From JBCBCP01 sp039817385 (GTDB taxonomy: Bacteria > Pseudomonadota > Alphaproteobacteria > Rhodobacterales > Rhodobacteraceae): DNA of 64,000 nucleotides. Shown one piece after another: positions 26,016 through 34,539 of the stretch. Positions within the stretch are counted from its first letter, which is position 1; every line of letters starts with the position of its first letter. The stretch covers positions 124,001 to 188,000 of the forward strand of contig JBCBVY010000006.1 in NCBI GenBank assembly GCA_039817385.1, in the 5' to 3' direction. The position numbers were made by a program, and so were the translations under genes. Below the pieces are notes generated by a model. It saw only the letters and a list, made by a program, of their open reading frames with translations. It was not told the origin of the DNA and did not search any database.

Positions 26016-26162
26016 GAGACCCGACCCGGTCACCAGCACATGTTTGCCCGTGTCCAATGCGCGGGCAAACGTATCAAAAAGCTGGAGCCACCTGTGTTCT
26101 TGCGCTTTTTGAAACAGTCATATCCTGAGATCACACGCCCACACCACTGAGGCCGCACCGCT

Positions 26163-27323
26163 GTGCCGATACCGCCTACCCGCACCCGCGTGCCTTGGAT
26201 CCTTGCCCTTGGCATGTTTGTCATCGGCACCACATCGCTCAGCATCCTGGGTGTGGGGCCAGCGCTGACGCGCGATCTGTCGGTCGATCCGGCGGACGCA
26301 GGGTGGCTGGTGACCGCTTTTGCTGCGACCTTTGCAGTGGCCGCACCCCTTGCGCAGTTTACGCTTGGGAGGCACCTGAACTCCCGCACGCTTATCCTCG
26401 CGGGCGCGGGCCTTCTTGCCGTTTCCCTCATCGGGTCGGCACTGGCCACCTCGTTTCAAACGCTTCTGATGGCCCGCGTCGCATCCGCCCTCGGCGGTGC
26501 GGTGATCGCGCCGACAAGCGCAGCGCTTGCCATCTCATTGGTCTCGGTCGAACGGCGCGGCGCGGTTCTTGCCACGGTTTTTGCGGGCTTTACCCTCGCC
26601 ACAGTCGGCGGCGTGCCGATTGCCACGTGGCTGGCGCTGCTGCTCGGGTGGCGCGGTGCCATCGCCGCCATCGGTCTGGCTGCTGTGCTCTTTGCCCTGT
26701 TGGCCGCGATCTATCTGCCCCGCGATGTTGGCAGCGGCAGCGCACAACGCAAAAAGCCTTCTGAGCATCTGCGCCTCCTTGCTCTGACGCTGCTGCTTGT
26801 GGGCACAGTCGGCATGTTATCAGCACAGTTCGCGATATACGCGCTGATGGGGGAGATTCTGGGCCAACGCTTCGGCGTGAGCGCTGGCGCTCTGCCGTTC
26901 GCAATCCTTCTGTTTGGGGTATTGGGTGTCGCAGGTAACGCCACGGCGGGGGCGCTTTCGGATCGCGTTGGACCGGTTCCCTTGGTGTGGGTGAGTTTTG
27001 CTGGCCTCGCCGCGTTTGCGTTTGTCATGCTTTTCGATCTGGGGCCCTACGTGGGAGCCGTGGTTCTCGCGGGCTGCGCGTTCATGGGCACCTTGTTTGC
27101 AACGCCGCAGCAAAGCCGCCTTGTGGGGCTGGTGGATGAGGCGCAGCACGGATTTATTCTCGCGCTCAATTCCTCTGCAAGCTACCTTGGCATTGCGCTG
27201 GGATCGGCGCTTGCAGGCGTGCTCGGGCGCAGTGTCGGCCTTTGGGCGCTGCCCGTCGCGACGTTGAGTTTGCTTGCTTTGACCGCGGGGCTGACGGCTG
27301 TCTTCAGTTCCGTCAAACGGTGA
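26163..27323 (+). CDS. MFS transporter (drug/sugar efflux type)
   Basis: 386 residues with about twelve hydrophobic segments. Motif-like regions include LVTAFAATFAVAAPLAQF, the loop LGRHLNSRTL between helices 2 and 3, and LSDRVGPVPLVWVSF between helices 8 and 9. It fits the DHA1/AraJ-like efflux group of the major facilitator superfamily. Substrate unknown. The frame starts with GTG at 26163. The upstream spacer (26016-26162) contains a GTTTGCCCG...CGGGCAAAC hairpin near 26042-26070 that may end the DUF2125 transcript. Confidence 0.88.
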   Translation: MPIPPTRTRVPWILALGMFVIGTTSLSILGVGPALTRDLSVDPADAGWLVTAFAATFAVAAPLAQFTLGRHLNSRTLILAGAGLLAVSLIGSALATSFQTLLMARVASALGGAVIAPTSAALAISLVSVERRGAVLATVFAGFTLATVGGVPIATWLALLLGWRGAIAAIGLAAVLFALLAAIYLPRDVGSGSAQRKKPSEHLRLLALTLLLVGTVGMLSAQFAIYALMGEILGQRFGVSAGALPFAILLFGVLGVAGNATAGALSDRVGPVPLVWVSFAGLAAFAFVMLFDLGPYVGAVVLAGCAFMGTLFATPQQSRLVGLVDEAQHGFILALNSSASYLGIALGSALAGVLGRSVGLWALPVATLSLLALTAGLTAVFSSVKR

Positions 27324-27418
27324 GAAACCATCAATAAGACTGAGGCATCTCGGGCCGCGAAACTTGTTTTCGAGCGTCCGCAGGGCTAGGTCGCTGCAAA
27401 GCCGCGGAGCAATGCCTG

Positions 27419-28771
27419 ATGTCTGACCCCACTTCCCTCGACGCGCTGAGCCATGCGCTGCTGGACCATGCGCGTGCGGCGGGGGCCGAGGCGGCGGACG
27501 TGATGGCCCTGCGCGGCACGTCGCAAGGGGTCGACGTGCGCGCCGGAGCGCTGGAGCAGGCGGAGCGGTCGGAGGCAGTGGATATCGGGCTGCGGGTGCT
27601 GATCGGGCAAAAGGTGGCGACGGTGTCGGCCTCTGACGTGTCCGAAGGCACCATGCAGATGATGGCCGAGCGGGCGGTTGCGATGGCGCTGGAGGCGCCG
27701 GATGATCCTTATTCCGGACTGGCTGACCCGGACCAGCTGGCACGCGATGTGAACATGGCGCGGCTTGAGCTGGCCGATCCCACGCCGGAACCGGGGGCCG
27801 AGGCGCTGAAGGCGCGCGCGCTGGAGGCGGAGGCGGCGGCATTGGGCGTCGAAGGCGTCACCCAAGTGTCCGGCGCGTCGGCCTATGCCAGCACGCGCGA
27901 AGTGTTTCTCGCCGCGACGAACGGGTTTTCCGCTGGGTACACGCGCACCGATCATGGGCATAACTGCGTTGCGATTGCTGGCACAGGTCTGGGGATGGAG
28001 CGGGATTATGACGGGGATGGGCGCGCCCATCTGGCCGATCTGCGGCCCCCGTCCGAGATTGGCGCGCAAGCGGGCCAGCGCGCGGTTGCGCGGCTGGACG
28101 CGCGCAAGCCCCCTACCGGCACCTTTCCCGTGCTTTTTGACGAACGCGTTGCCTCCAGCCTGATTGGCCATCTGCTGGCCGCGATAAACGGGCAGGCGGT
28201 GGCGCGCGGCGCTTCGTTCCTGCGCGATGCGGTGGGCGAGGCGGTGCTGCCGGACGGGCTGGACCTGAGCGAAAAGCCGCACCGGCCGCGCGTCAGTGGC
28301 TCGCGCCTGTTTGACGGGGAAGGGCTGGCGACGGCGCAGCGCAAGATTGTTGAAGGCGGGGTGCTGACCGGGCTGATCCTTGATCTCGCTTCCGCCCGTA
28401 AACTGGGCATGACCCCCACTGCAAATGCGGCGCGCGGTGTCGGGTCCGGTCCGGGGCCAAGTGCGGGCAACATGACCCTGACCCAAGGCAGCGCCACGCG
28501 CGCGGACCTGATCCGCGACATGGGCACCGGGCTGCTGGTGACTTCGATGATCGGCAGCACGATCAACCCCAACACCGGCGATTACTCGCGCGGGGCGGCG
28601 GGCCATTGGGTCGAGAACGGTGAGATCGCCTATCCGGTGAACGAATGCACCATCGCCGGGAACCTGAAGGATATGCTGCGCGCCATCGTGCCCGCCAATG
28701 ACGCGCGCACGCATCTGAGCCGCGTGGTGGCATCGCTGCTGGTGCCGGGGATGACCGTTGCCGGCAACTGA
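27419..28771 (+). CDS. pmbA: TldD/PmbA family protein (TldE-like)
   Basis: 450 residues of the PmbA/TldE subunit, which with TldD forms a heterodimeric metalloprotease that matures peptides and degrades antitoxins. Conserved segments are RGTSQGVDVRAGALEQAERSE near the N-terminus, PVLFDERVASSLIGHLLAAI in the middle and TSMIGSTINPNTGDYSRGA with VNECTIAGNL near the C-terminus. TldE lacks the zinc HExxxH motif, and none is seen. It heads a run of plus-strand genes ending in lpxK. Its stop overlaps the next gene by 14 bp. Confidence 0.93.
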   Translation: MSDPTSLDALSHALLDHARAAGAEAADVMALRGTSQGVDVRAGALEQAERSEAVDIGLRVLIGQKVATVSASDVSEGTMQMMAERAVAMALEAPDDPYSGLADPDQLARDVNMARLELADPTPEPGAEALKARALEAEAAALGVEGVTQVSGASAYASTREVFLAATNGFSAGYTRTDHGHNCVAIAGTGLGMERDYDGDGRAHLADLRPPSEIGAQAGQRAVARLDARKPPTGTFPVLFDERVASSLIGHLLAAINGQAVARGASFLRDAVGEAVLPDGLDLSEKPHRPRVSGSRLFDGEGLATAQRKIVEGGVLTGLILDLASARKLGMTPTANAARGVGSGPGPSAGNMTLTQGSATRADLIRDMGTGLLVTSMIGSTINPNTGDYSRGAAGHWVENGEIAYPVNECTIAGNLKDMLRAIVPANDARTHLSRVVASLLVPGMTVAGN

Positions 28772-29537
28772 TCTGCCCCTGCTGATCGACGCGGTCCGCA
28801 GCGCGGGCCGGGTTGCGACCTCGTACCGGGGCGACCTCGCGCGGCGTTGGGACAAGCCCGGGGGCGCAGGCCCGGTGACCGAAGCCGACATCGCCGTGAA
28901 CGACCTGCTGCGCACACAGCTTGAGCTGGCCCGCCCGGGTTATGGCTGGCTGAGCGAAGAGACCGAGGACGGCACCGCGCGGCTGCGCCGGGATGCGGTG
29001 TTCATCATCGACCCGATCGACGGCACGCGCAGCTTTGCCAAGGGGCAGCGGACCTGGGCCATCTCGGTCGGCATTGCAGAGCGCGGGGTGGTGACGGCGG
29101 GGGTTGTCTTCCTGCCCGCGCGCGGGATGCTCTATGCGGCGGCGCGGGGGCGCGGTGCGTGGCTGAACGGGGCGCCGCTGACCGTATCGGAACAGGCGGG
29201 CGTGGTCGGCGCGGAAGTCCTGGCGGCCAAACCCATCATGGCGCCGGAGCATTGGCCCGGCGGTGTGCCGGAGGTCGTCCACGCCTACCGCCCCTCGCTG
29301 GCCTACCGGCTGGGGCTGGTGGCGCAGGGGCGCTTTGACGGGATGTTCACCTTCCGGCCTAGCTGGGAATGGGACATCGCCGCGGGCAGCCTGATCGTCG
29401 AAGAGGCAGGCGGCACCGTGACCGACAAGACCGGCGCGCCGCTGCGGTTCAATAACGCGCATCCGGCGCTGAACGGCGTGGTTGCGGCCACGCCCGGTGT
29501 GCACGCCAGCGCGATGGCGGCGCTCAAGCACGTGTGA
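28758..29537 (+). CDS. Inositol monophosphatase/CysQ-like phosphatase
   Basis: 259 residues of the lithium-sensitive phosphatase superfamily. Metal-binding motifs are PVTEADIAVNDLL, WLSEETED, the signature DPIDGTRSFAKG and WEWDIAAGSLIVEEAGG. The family covers inositol monophosphatases and 3'(2'),5'-bisphosphate nucleotidases; roseobacter copies beside pmbA are often called CysQ. The substrate cannot be fixed from sequence. The frame starts at a TTG that overlaps the pmbA end by 14 bp; no in-frame ATG is available nearby. Confidence 0.9.
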   Translation: MPATDLPLLIDAVRSAGRVATSYRGDLARRWDKPGGAGPVTEADIAVNDLLRTQLELARPGYGWLSEETEDGTARLRRDAVFIIDPIDGTRSFAKGQRTWAISVGIAERGVVTAGVVFLPARGMLYAAARGRGAWLNGAPLTVSEQAGVVGAEVLAAKPIMAPEHWPGGVPEVVHAYRPSLAYRLGLVAQGRFDGMFTFRPSWEWDIAAGSLIVEEAGGTVTDKTGAPLRFNNAHPALNGVVAATPGVHASAMAALKHV

Positions 29538-29635
29538 TCCGCGCCGCGACTTGCGGGCACAGTGCGGTCGCCTTCGCTTGACCCAACGCGCGCAATGGGC
29601 CAGCAACGGGGCAGTCCAGCGCGGAGCCCCTGACC

Positions 29636-29878
29636 ATGACCCAACGTCTGCATCTTGTCTTTGGTGGCGAGTTGATCGACCCGACCAAGAGCGCCTTCAA
29701 GAACGTGGATGACATCCACGTCGTCGGCATCTTTCCCACCTACGAAGACGCGTACAACGCCTGGAAAGCGGAGGCGCAGCGGACGGTGGACAACGCACAT
29801 ATGCGCTACTTCATCGCCCACCTTCACCGGTTGCGCGACGAGGAAAACGCCGCCGCCGCGACCGAGGAGCTGGGCTGA
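29636..29878 (+). CDS. DUF4170 protein
   Basis: 80 residues beginning MTQRLHLVFGGELIDP and containing DDIHVVGIFPTYEDAYNAWK, the hallmark of the DUF4170 family. It is a small cytoplasmic alphaproteobacterial protein of unknown function, usually found beside lipid A and Kdo genes as here. A small beta-alpha fold is expected. It ends 8 bp before the KdtA-like gene. Confidence 0.88.
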   Translation: MTQRLHLVFGGELIDPTKSAFKNVDDIHVVGIFPTYEDAYNAWKAEAQRTVDNAHMRYFIAHLHRLRDEENAAAATEELG

Positions 29879-29886
29879 GCCCGCCC

Positions 29887-31122
29887 GTGGCAACCCGCGG
29901 CAGTGCGCGCGGGCGCCTTGGCCTTGCGGCCTACCGCGCGTTGAGCCGCAGGCAATCCGCCGACCCTTACCAGCCCAGTGGGCCGCGGCCTAGCGGGCCG
30001 CTGGTGTGGCTGCATGCGGCGGAGGCGGGCGGCGCGGGGCGCCTTACTGATCTGGCGCGCCGTCTGCTGGCCGCTGACAGCGGTTTGAACGTGCTTTTGA
30101 CCGTGTGCGCAGGGGAGCCGCTGCCGCCTGCGGAGGACATGAACGTCGAGGTTCTGCCCGCCGATACGATTCCGCAGATGCGCGCCTTTCTGGACCACTG
30201 GGCGCCGCAGCTGTGCCTGTGGGGCTGGGGCGGGTTGGCGCCGAACCTGTTGATCGAGGCGGCGGACCGCGGCGTGCCGATGTACCTGGTGGATGGCGGG
30301 CAGGAGGGCTTTGCCAGCAGGCGCGAGCGCTGGCTGCCCGAAGTGACACGCCATGCGCTGGGTCTGTTCGAGCGCATCCTTGTCCGGTCGGAGCCTGCGC
30401 GCGCGCGCGTCCTGCGCTTTGGCGTGCCGCCGGATCGGGTTGAGGTTGTCCCGCCGCTGCTGCCCGGGGCGCAGGTTCTGCCGGCCGCCCAGAGCGATCT
30501 GGATGAGCTAAGCCGCGCGCTGGCGGGTCGGCCGGTCTGGTACGCGGATGGTGCGGCAGGGGCAGAGGTGGCGCAAGTGCTGAGCGCGCACCGGGCGGCG
30601 CAACGCTCGTCTTACCGGCTGCTTCTGGTAATCAGCCCCGCGGACGGGGCGGCTGATGCGCGCATCGAAGAGCTGTGCGCGGCAGAGCAGTTACGCCTTC
30701 AGCGCTGGTCGGACGGCGCCTTGCCGGAGGAGGCGACCTCCGTTTTGCTCGCAGACCTGCCCGATGAGGCGGGTCTGTGGTTCCGGTTGGCGCCTTTGGC
30801 CTTCATGGGCGGATCTCTGGCCAGCGGTGTGCCGCGGCGCGATCCGCTTGTCGCGGCGGCGCTGGGGGCGGCGGTGCTTTATGGCCCTGCGGTCGGCACC
30901 CATCTGGAGGCGTACCGGCGGCTGGCGGAGGCGGGCGCGGCACGGATCGTGCGCGACGGGGCCTCGCTCTCGGCGGCGGTGGCGCGGCTGATTGCGCCCG
31001 ACCAGACCGCGCGCATGGCACTGGCGGGGTGGGACGTTGTAACAGAAGGCGCGGCGGCAACCGACCGGATCGTTGAGCTAAGCCTTGCCGCGGTTGAGGC
31101 CGCACAGCAGGGGGCGGACTAA
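29887..31122 (+). CDS. KdtA/WaaA-like glycosyltransferase, catalytic Glu missing
   Basis: 411 residues similar in layout to Kdo transferase, which adds Kdo to lipid IVA. The N-terminal half carries WLHAAEAGGAG, aligning with the HSVSVGE motif of KdtA, but Gly replaces the catalytic Glu. The RW-type N-terminal anchor is also weak. The C-terminal GT-B half includes FMGGSLASGVPRRDPLVAAALG, which corresponds to the conserved GGSL...GGHN/P region. A second, complete KdtA elsewhere is likely. Starts at GTG, 8 bp after the DUF4170 gene; lpxK follows one base later. Confidence 0.8.
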   Translation: MATRGSARGRLGLAAYRALSRRQSADPYQPSGPRPSGPLVWLHAAEAGGAGRLTDLARRLLAADSGLNVLLTVCAGEPLPPAEDMNVEVLPADTIPQMRAFLDHWAPQLCLWGWGGLAPNLLIEAADRGVPMYLVDGGQEGFASRRERWLPEVTRHALGLFERILVRSEPARARVLRFGVPPDRVEVVPPLLPGAQVLPAAQSDLDELSRALAGRPVWYADGAAGAEVAQVLSAHRAAQRSSYRLLLVISPADGAADARIEELCAAEQLRLQRWSDGALPEEATSVLLADLPDEAGLWFRLAPLAFMGGSLASGVPRRDPLVAAALGAAVLYGPAVGTHLEAYRRLAEAGAARIVRDGASLSAAVARLIAPDQTARMALAGWDVVTEGAAATDRIVELSLAAVEAAQQGAD

Positions 31123-31123
31123 G

Positions 31124-32077
31124 ATGCGGGCGCCTGCGTTCTGGACCCGCAAGGGCGCGTGGCAAGGGGCGGTTCTGGCGCCGCTGGGCTGGCTGTATGC
31201 GCAGGGCACCGCGCGGCGTCTGGCGCGGGGCAAGCCTGTGCGGCTTGGTGTGCCGGTGATCTGCGTGGGCGGGCTGAACGTGGGCGGGACGGGCAAGACG
31301 CCCACGGCGATTTCCATTGCGGGCATGGTTCGGGACCGTTTTGCGGAGCCGCATATCGTGACCCGCGGCTATGGCGGCTCGCTGAAGGGGCCGGTCCGCG
31401 TCGATCCCGCGCGCCACCGGGCGGAACAGGTCGGCGATGAGGCGCTGCTGATGGCCGCCTTTGCCGAGGTCTGGGTCGCCAAGGACCGCGCCGCCGGGGG
31501 CCGCGCGGCGGAAGCGGCCGGGGCGGGGGCGATCATCCTTGACGATGGGTTCCAGAACCCCGCGCTGGCGCAGGACCTGTCGATTGTCGTGGTCGATGCG
31601 GAGGTCGGCTTTGGCAACGGGCGCTGCCTGCCTGCAGGGCCGCTGCGCGAGCCGGTGGAGGTCGGCCTTGCCCGCGCCGATCTGCTGGTGAGCCTTGGAG
31701 GGCCGTTTGAGGCGCCCTTGCCGCGCGCGTGGGGTGTGCTGGAGCCGTTGCAAACCGGGATGCCCTGGGGCGGGTTGAAGGTGCTGGCCTTTGCCGGGAT
31801 CGGACGGCCCAAGAAGTTTTTTGCCACCCTGCGTGGTCTTGGCGCGGATGTGGTGCGGGCCGAACCGCTGGGCGATCACGCCGCGCTGTCCACCGCCTTG
31901 CTCGGCCGGTTGGAGGCGGAGGCGAAACGGTCGGGTGCGCAGCTTGTCACCACGGAGAAGGACGCGGCGCGCCTGCCGCCCGAATGGCGGAGCAAGGTGC
32001 TGACCCTTCCGGTGCGGATACGGTGGGAGTATGATGCCGCGCTGGTGGCGGCGCTGGATCGGGTTTTGGTGGGTTGA
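31124..32077 (+). CDS. lpxK: Tetraacyldisaccharide 4'-kinase
   Basis: 317 residues of the lipid A kinase that phosphorylates the 4' position of the disaccharide at the inner membrane. The N-terminal hydrophobic/aromatic segment (APAFWTRKGAWQGAVLAPLGWLY) precedes the P-loop VGGLNVGGTGKTPTAI. Further motifs are TRGYGGSLKGPV, VGDEALLMA and ILDDGFQNPALAQDLSIVVVD, followed by TTEKDAARLP. The ATG at 31124 lies one base after the KdtA-like stop; the in-frame start at 31085 is within that gene. The stop codon sits inside a REP-like hairpin. Confidence 0.95.
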   Translation: MRAPAFWTRKGAWQGAVLAPLGWLYAQGTARRLARGKPVRLGVPVICVGGLNVGGTGKTPTAISIAGMVRDRFAEPHIVTRGYGGSLKGPVRVDPARHRAEQVGDEALLMAAFAEVWVAKDRAAGGRAAEAAGAGAIILDDGFQNPALAQDLSIVVVDAEVGFGNGRCLPAGPLREPVEVGLARADLLVSLGGPFEAPLPRAWGVLEPLQTGMPWGGLKVLAFAGIGRPKKFFATLRGLGADVVRAEPLGDHAALSTALLGRLEAEAKRSGAQLVTTEKDAARLPPEWRSKVLTLPVRIRWEYDAALVAALDRVLVG

Positions 32078-32169
32078 AAACCCACCCTACGATGGGTGTG
32101 GCGCGGTGGGTTTGCACCCACCCTACGCCGAGTCTGGTGCGGTAGGATGGGCAATATTGCCCATCCTAC
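32068..32169. repeat. Cluster of REP-like palindromes
   Basis: Three inverted repeats lie in tandem between lpxK and the CoA transferase gene. They are GGTGGGTT-GAA-AACCCACC (32068-32086), GGTGGGT-TTGC-ACCCACC (32105-32122) and a perfect 28-base palindrome with arm GTAGGATGGGCAAT (32142-32169). Each is followed by or contains CCTACG/CCCTAC. The same unit recurs at 44412-44434 and 61620-61641. This is the structure of REP/RAYT-type intergenic repeats. Confidence 0.8.
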
Positions 32170-33284
32170 GTGTCGTCTTCGCCCAGTTTGGGCGCGGGGC
32201 GATGCAGAGCCAGATCCGCATCGGAGAACTTGAACGGCGCGTTAATCCCCGGCACGCCGTCCAGTTCGATCTGCATCCCGCGTGCCTGCACTTGCGGGTT
32301 GGCAAACACGTCCGACATGTCGTTGATCGGCCCCGCGGGCACGCCCGACGCTTCGCAGGCCGCGAGCAGGTCATCGCGGGTAAACCGGCGCGTCGCGCCC
32401 TCGATCCGGCGGTTCATTTCCGGGCGGTTCGCGACCCTGTCGGCGTTGTGGGCGTAGTCGGCATCCTCGGCCATGTCGTCGAGGCCCAAGAGGCGGCACA
32501 ACCGCTGGAACTGGCCATCATTGCCGGTTGCGATGATGGCGTGGCCGTCCGCGGTCTCGAACACCTCATAGGGTGTGAGGTTCGGATGCGCATTGCCCAG
32601 CCGCCCGGGCGCCTTGCCCGTCGTCAGGTAGTTCATGCCCTGATTGCCCGTGATCGCCACGGCGCAATCCAGTAGCGCCATGTCGATATGCTGGCCACGC
32701 CCCGTCTCGTCCCGCTGGCGCAGGGCGGCGAGGATCGCCGTGGTCGCATAAAGCCCGGTGAAGATGTCGGTGATCGCCATGCCGTGTTTCTGCGGCTGGC
32801 GGTCCGGCTCCCCGGTGATGGACATCAGGCCGGAAATGCCCTGAATGATGAAATCATACCCTGCCCGGTGCGCATAAGGCCCCGTCTGTCCGAACCCGGT
32901 GATGGAGCAGTAGACGAGGCGGGGGAAATCCGCCTTCAGGCTGTCGTAGTCCAGCCCGTATTTGGCCAGCCCGCCAACCTTGAAATTCTCAATCAGCACG
33001 TCGGCATCCGAAAGCAGACCGCGCAGCTTGGCCTGCCCCTCGGGCGTTGTCAGATCAGCCGTGACGGAAGACTTTCCGCGGTTGGCAGAGTGGAAATATC
33101 CTGATGAGACGTCTTCGCCCCGCGTGACAAAAGGCGGGCCCCACTGGCGGGTGTCATCGCCCCACGCGGCCTCCACCTTGATAACGTCCGCGCCCAGATC
33201 GGCAAAGGTCTGACCCGCCCAGGGGCCGGCCAGCACGCGGGCGAGTTCTATGACCTTCAGCCCCGCAAGGGGCGCGGGTTTCAT
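32166..33284 (-). CDS. CaiB/BaiF-family (class III) CoA transferase
   Basis: 372 residues. Family motifs are LKVIELARVLAGPWAGQTFADLGADVIKVE at the start (given here as landmarks within residues 8-37), GYDFIIQGISGLM, and GQHIDMALLD holding the catalytic Asp. Such enzymes move CoA between carboxylic acids; the substrate is unknown. Its start overlaps the stop of the DsbA-like gene by four bases. Its own stop codon lies inside the third REP palindrome. Confidence 0.92.
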   Translation of the reverse strand: MKPAPLAGLKVIELARVLAGPWAGQTFADLGADVIKVEAAWGDDTRQWGPPFVTRGEDVSSGYFHSANRGKSSVTADLTTPEGQAKLRGLLSDADVLIENFKVGGLAKYGLDYDSLKADFPRLVYCSITGFGQTGPYAHRAGYDFIIQGISGLMSITGEPDRQPQKHGMAITDIFTGLYATTAILAALRQRDETGRGQHIDMALLDCAVAITGNQGMNYLTTGKAPGRLGNAHPNLTPYEVFETADGHAIIATGNDGQFQRLCRLLGLDDMAEDADYAHNADRVANRPEMNRRIEGATRRFTRDDLLAACEASGVPAGPINDMSDVFANPQVQARGMQIELDGVPGINAPFKFSDADLALHRPAPKLGEDDT

Positions 33285-33949
33285 GAGCCGGTCGCCTCGT
33301 CGATAATCTCGGCCATCTGCTCATAGGACATGTTCGAATACTTCGTGCCGTTGATCACAAAGCTCGGGGTCGAATCGACCCCGTCCGCGGCGGCATTCTG
33401 CTGGTACCACGCAACCAGCGTGCGCAGCTTGTCATTGTCCTGCAGGCAGCCCTCCAGCGTGTCGTTGTCCAGCCCTGCAAGGCGGCCAATGCGGCGCAGC
33501 CCTTCGATGATGTTCGCCGGGTCCTGCTGGCGCGCCCAGTCGGACTGACCGGCATAGATCATGTCGGTGATGCCAAAGAACTTCTCCGGCCCTGCGCAGC
33601 GCGCGATAGCAGAGGCCCAAAGGCCGAACCGGTCAAAGTAAACCTCGCGGTAGATGAAGTTGATCTTGCCCGTGTCGATATAGTCGGCCTTGAGCTGCTT
33701 GTAGGGGCCTGCGTGGAAGGTCGCGCAGTGCGGGCAGGTGTAGGAGGCGTATTCGATCACCGTGACCGGCGCGTCGGGGTTACCAACCTGCATTTCGATG
33801 ATGGACGAGGTATCAACCTCTGCCGCCTCCTGCGCAGAGGCCGCGCCAAGCGGGTTGGCGGGGGTGCTGGCGGTTTGCGGGCCGTAGGCGATGTAGATGC
33901 CGATGGCGAGTGCGATGACGGCCACGGCGGGCAGGATCAGGCGGTTCAT
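33281..33949 (-). CDS. DsbA-family periplasmic thiol oxidoreductase
   Basis: 222 residues with an N-terminal membrane/signal segment (MNRLILPAVAVIALAIGIYIA). A thioredoxin fold with a helical insertion follows, with active site SYTCPHCATFH and the cis-proline loop DSTPSFVING. It resembles the BdbD/ScsC-like DsbA branch, introducing or shuffling disulfides in the periplasm. It is followed with 4-base overlap by the CoA transferase and preceded by the DUF721 gene at 3 bp, so three genes share one transcript. Confidence 0.9.
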   Translation of the reverse strand: MNRLILPAVAVIALAIGIYIAYGPQTASTPANPLGAASAQEAAEVDTSSIIEMQVGNPDAPVTVIEYASYTCPHCATFHAGPYKQLKADYIDTGKINFIYREVYFDRFGLWASAIARCAGPEKFFGITDMIYAGQSDWARQQDPANIIEGLRRIGRLAGLDNDTLEGCLQDNDKLRTLVAWYQQNAAADGVDSTPSFVINGTKYSNMSYEQMAEIIDEATGS

Positions 33950-33952
33950 GGG

Positions 33953-34468
33953 TCAGGTCTCCTCTGACGTCTGGCGGGCGTGGATGTTGGCACCCAGCTG
34001 CGCGAGGGCGCGGCGCAGGGCGTCGTCCTGGATAGGTTGCGCAGCCTCGTCGCCGCGTTTGATGGCGGCGGCGCTTGGCGCTTTGGGCCCAGCCGGTGCG
34101 CGATGGGCGAACTGCACCTGCCCTTCGGCAAAGCCGGTGGGGGCGGTTTGCGTGATGCGGATGCGGCTGATCGCGTTGTAGCCATAGACGGCGTTCACAC
34201 GCGCGCGCAGTTGTTCCTTCTGCATCTCCAGCATCGGCGCCTGCGCGCCGGTGGTCAGCAGGGTCAGCGTCGCGCCGATGCCGCTGCGGGCATAGGACAC
34301 GTCCACAGGCCGCGCGATGGCAGCGGTGTCGGCGCCTGCAATCTCTTCCCAACGGGTGAGCAGGCGCGTTTCGGCAAAGCCGCGGCTTTCGGCCCCCGCA
34401 CGGATGCGCTTGGTCAGCAGACTTGCGGTCTGCTTGAACCCTTTTGTGGTGGAACGCCGCTTTGTCAT
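33953..34468 (-). CDS. DUF721 (DciA-like) protein
   Basis: 171 residues. The N-terminal conserved region is LLTRWEEIAGADTAAIARPVDVSY and SGIGATLTLLTTGAQAPMLE, typical of DUF721. Related DciA proteins load the replicative helicase DnaB. Alphaproteobacterial DUF721 proteins carry long C-terminal tails like this one, and their role is less certain. Start at 34468 (MTKRRSTTKG) follows GGAGAAGAG; an upstream ATG at 34498 has no binding site. It diverges from mutY across 71 bp. Confidence 0.83.
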   Translation of the reverse strand: MTKRRSTTKGFKQTASLLTKRIRAGAESRGFAETRLLTRWEEIAGADTAAIARPVDVSYARSGIGATLTLLTTGAQAPMLEMQKEQLRARVNAVYGYNAISRIRITQTAPTGFAEGQVQFAHRAPAGPKAPSAAAIKRGDEAAQPIQDDALRRALAQLGANIHARQTSEET

Positions 34469-34539
34469 GCCTATGCTCTTCTCCCGGACTTGCATCATAG
34501 CGGGTGCTGCGCCGGGGGCCAGCGAAAGGGGGCTGAATT

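Noticed and set aside
27386..28915. 509-residue minus-strand frame opposite pmbA
   Set aside because: pmbA is well supported by motifs and gene order; the antisense frame is a shadow.
32068..32169. Possible small CRISPR array from repeated GTGGGT units
   Set aside because: Units are self-palindromes of differing length, without regular spacers or cas genes; they fit REP elements.
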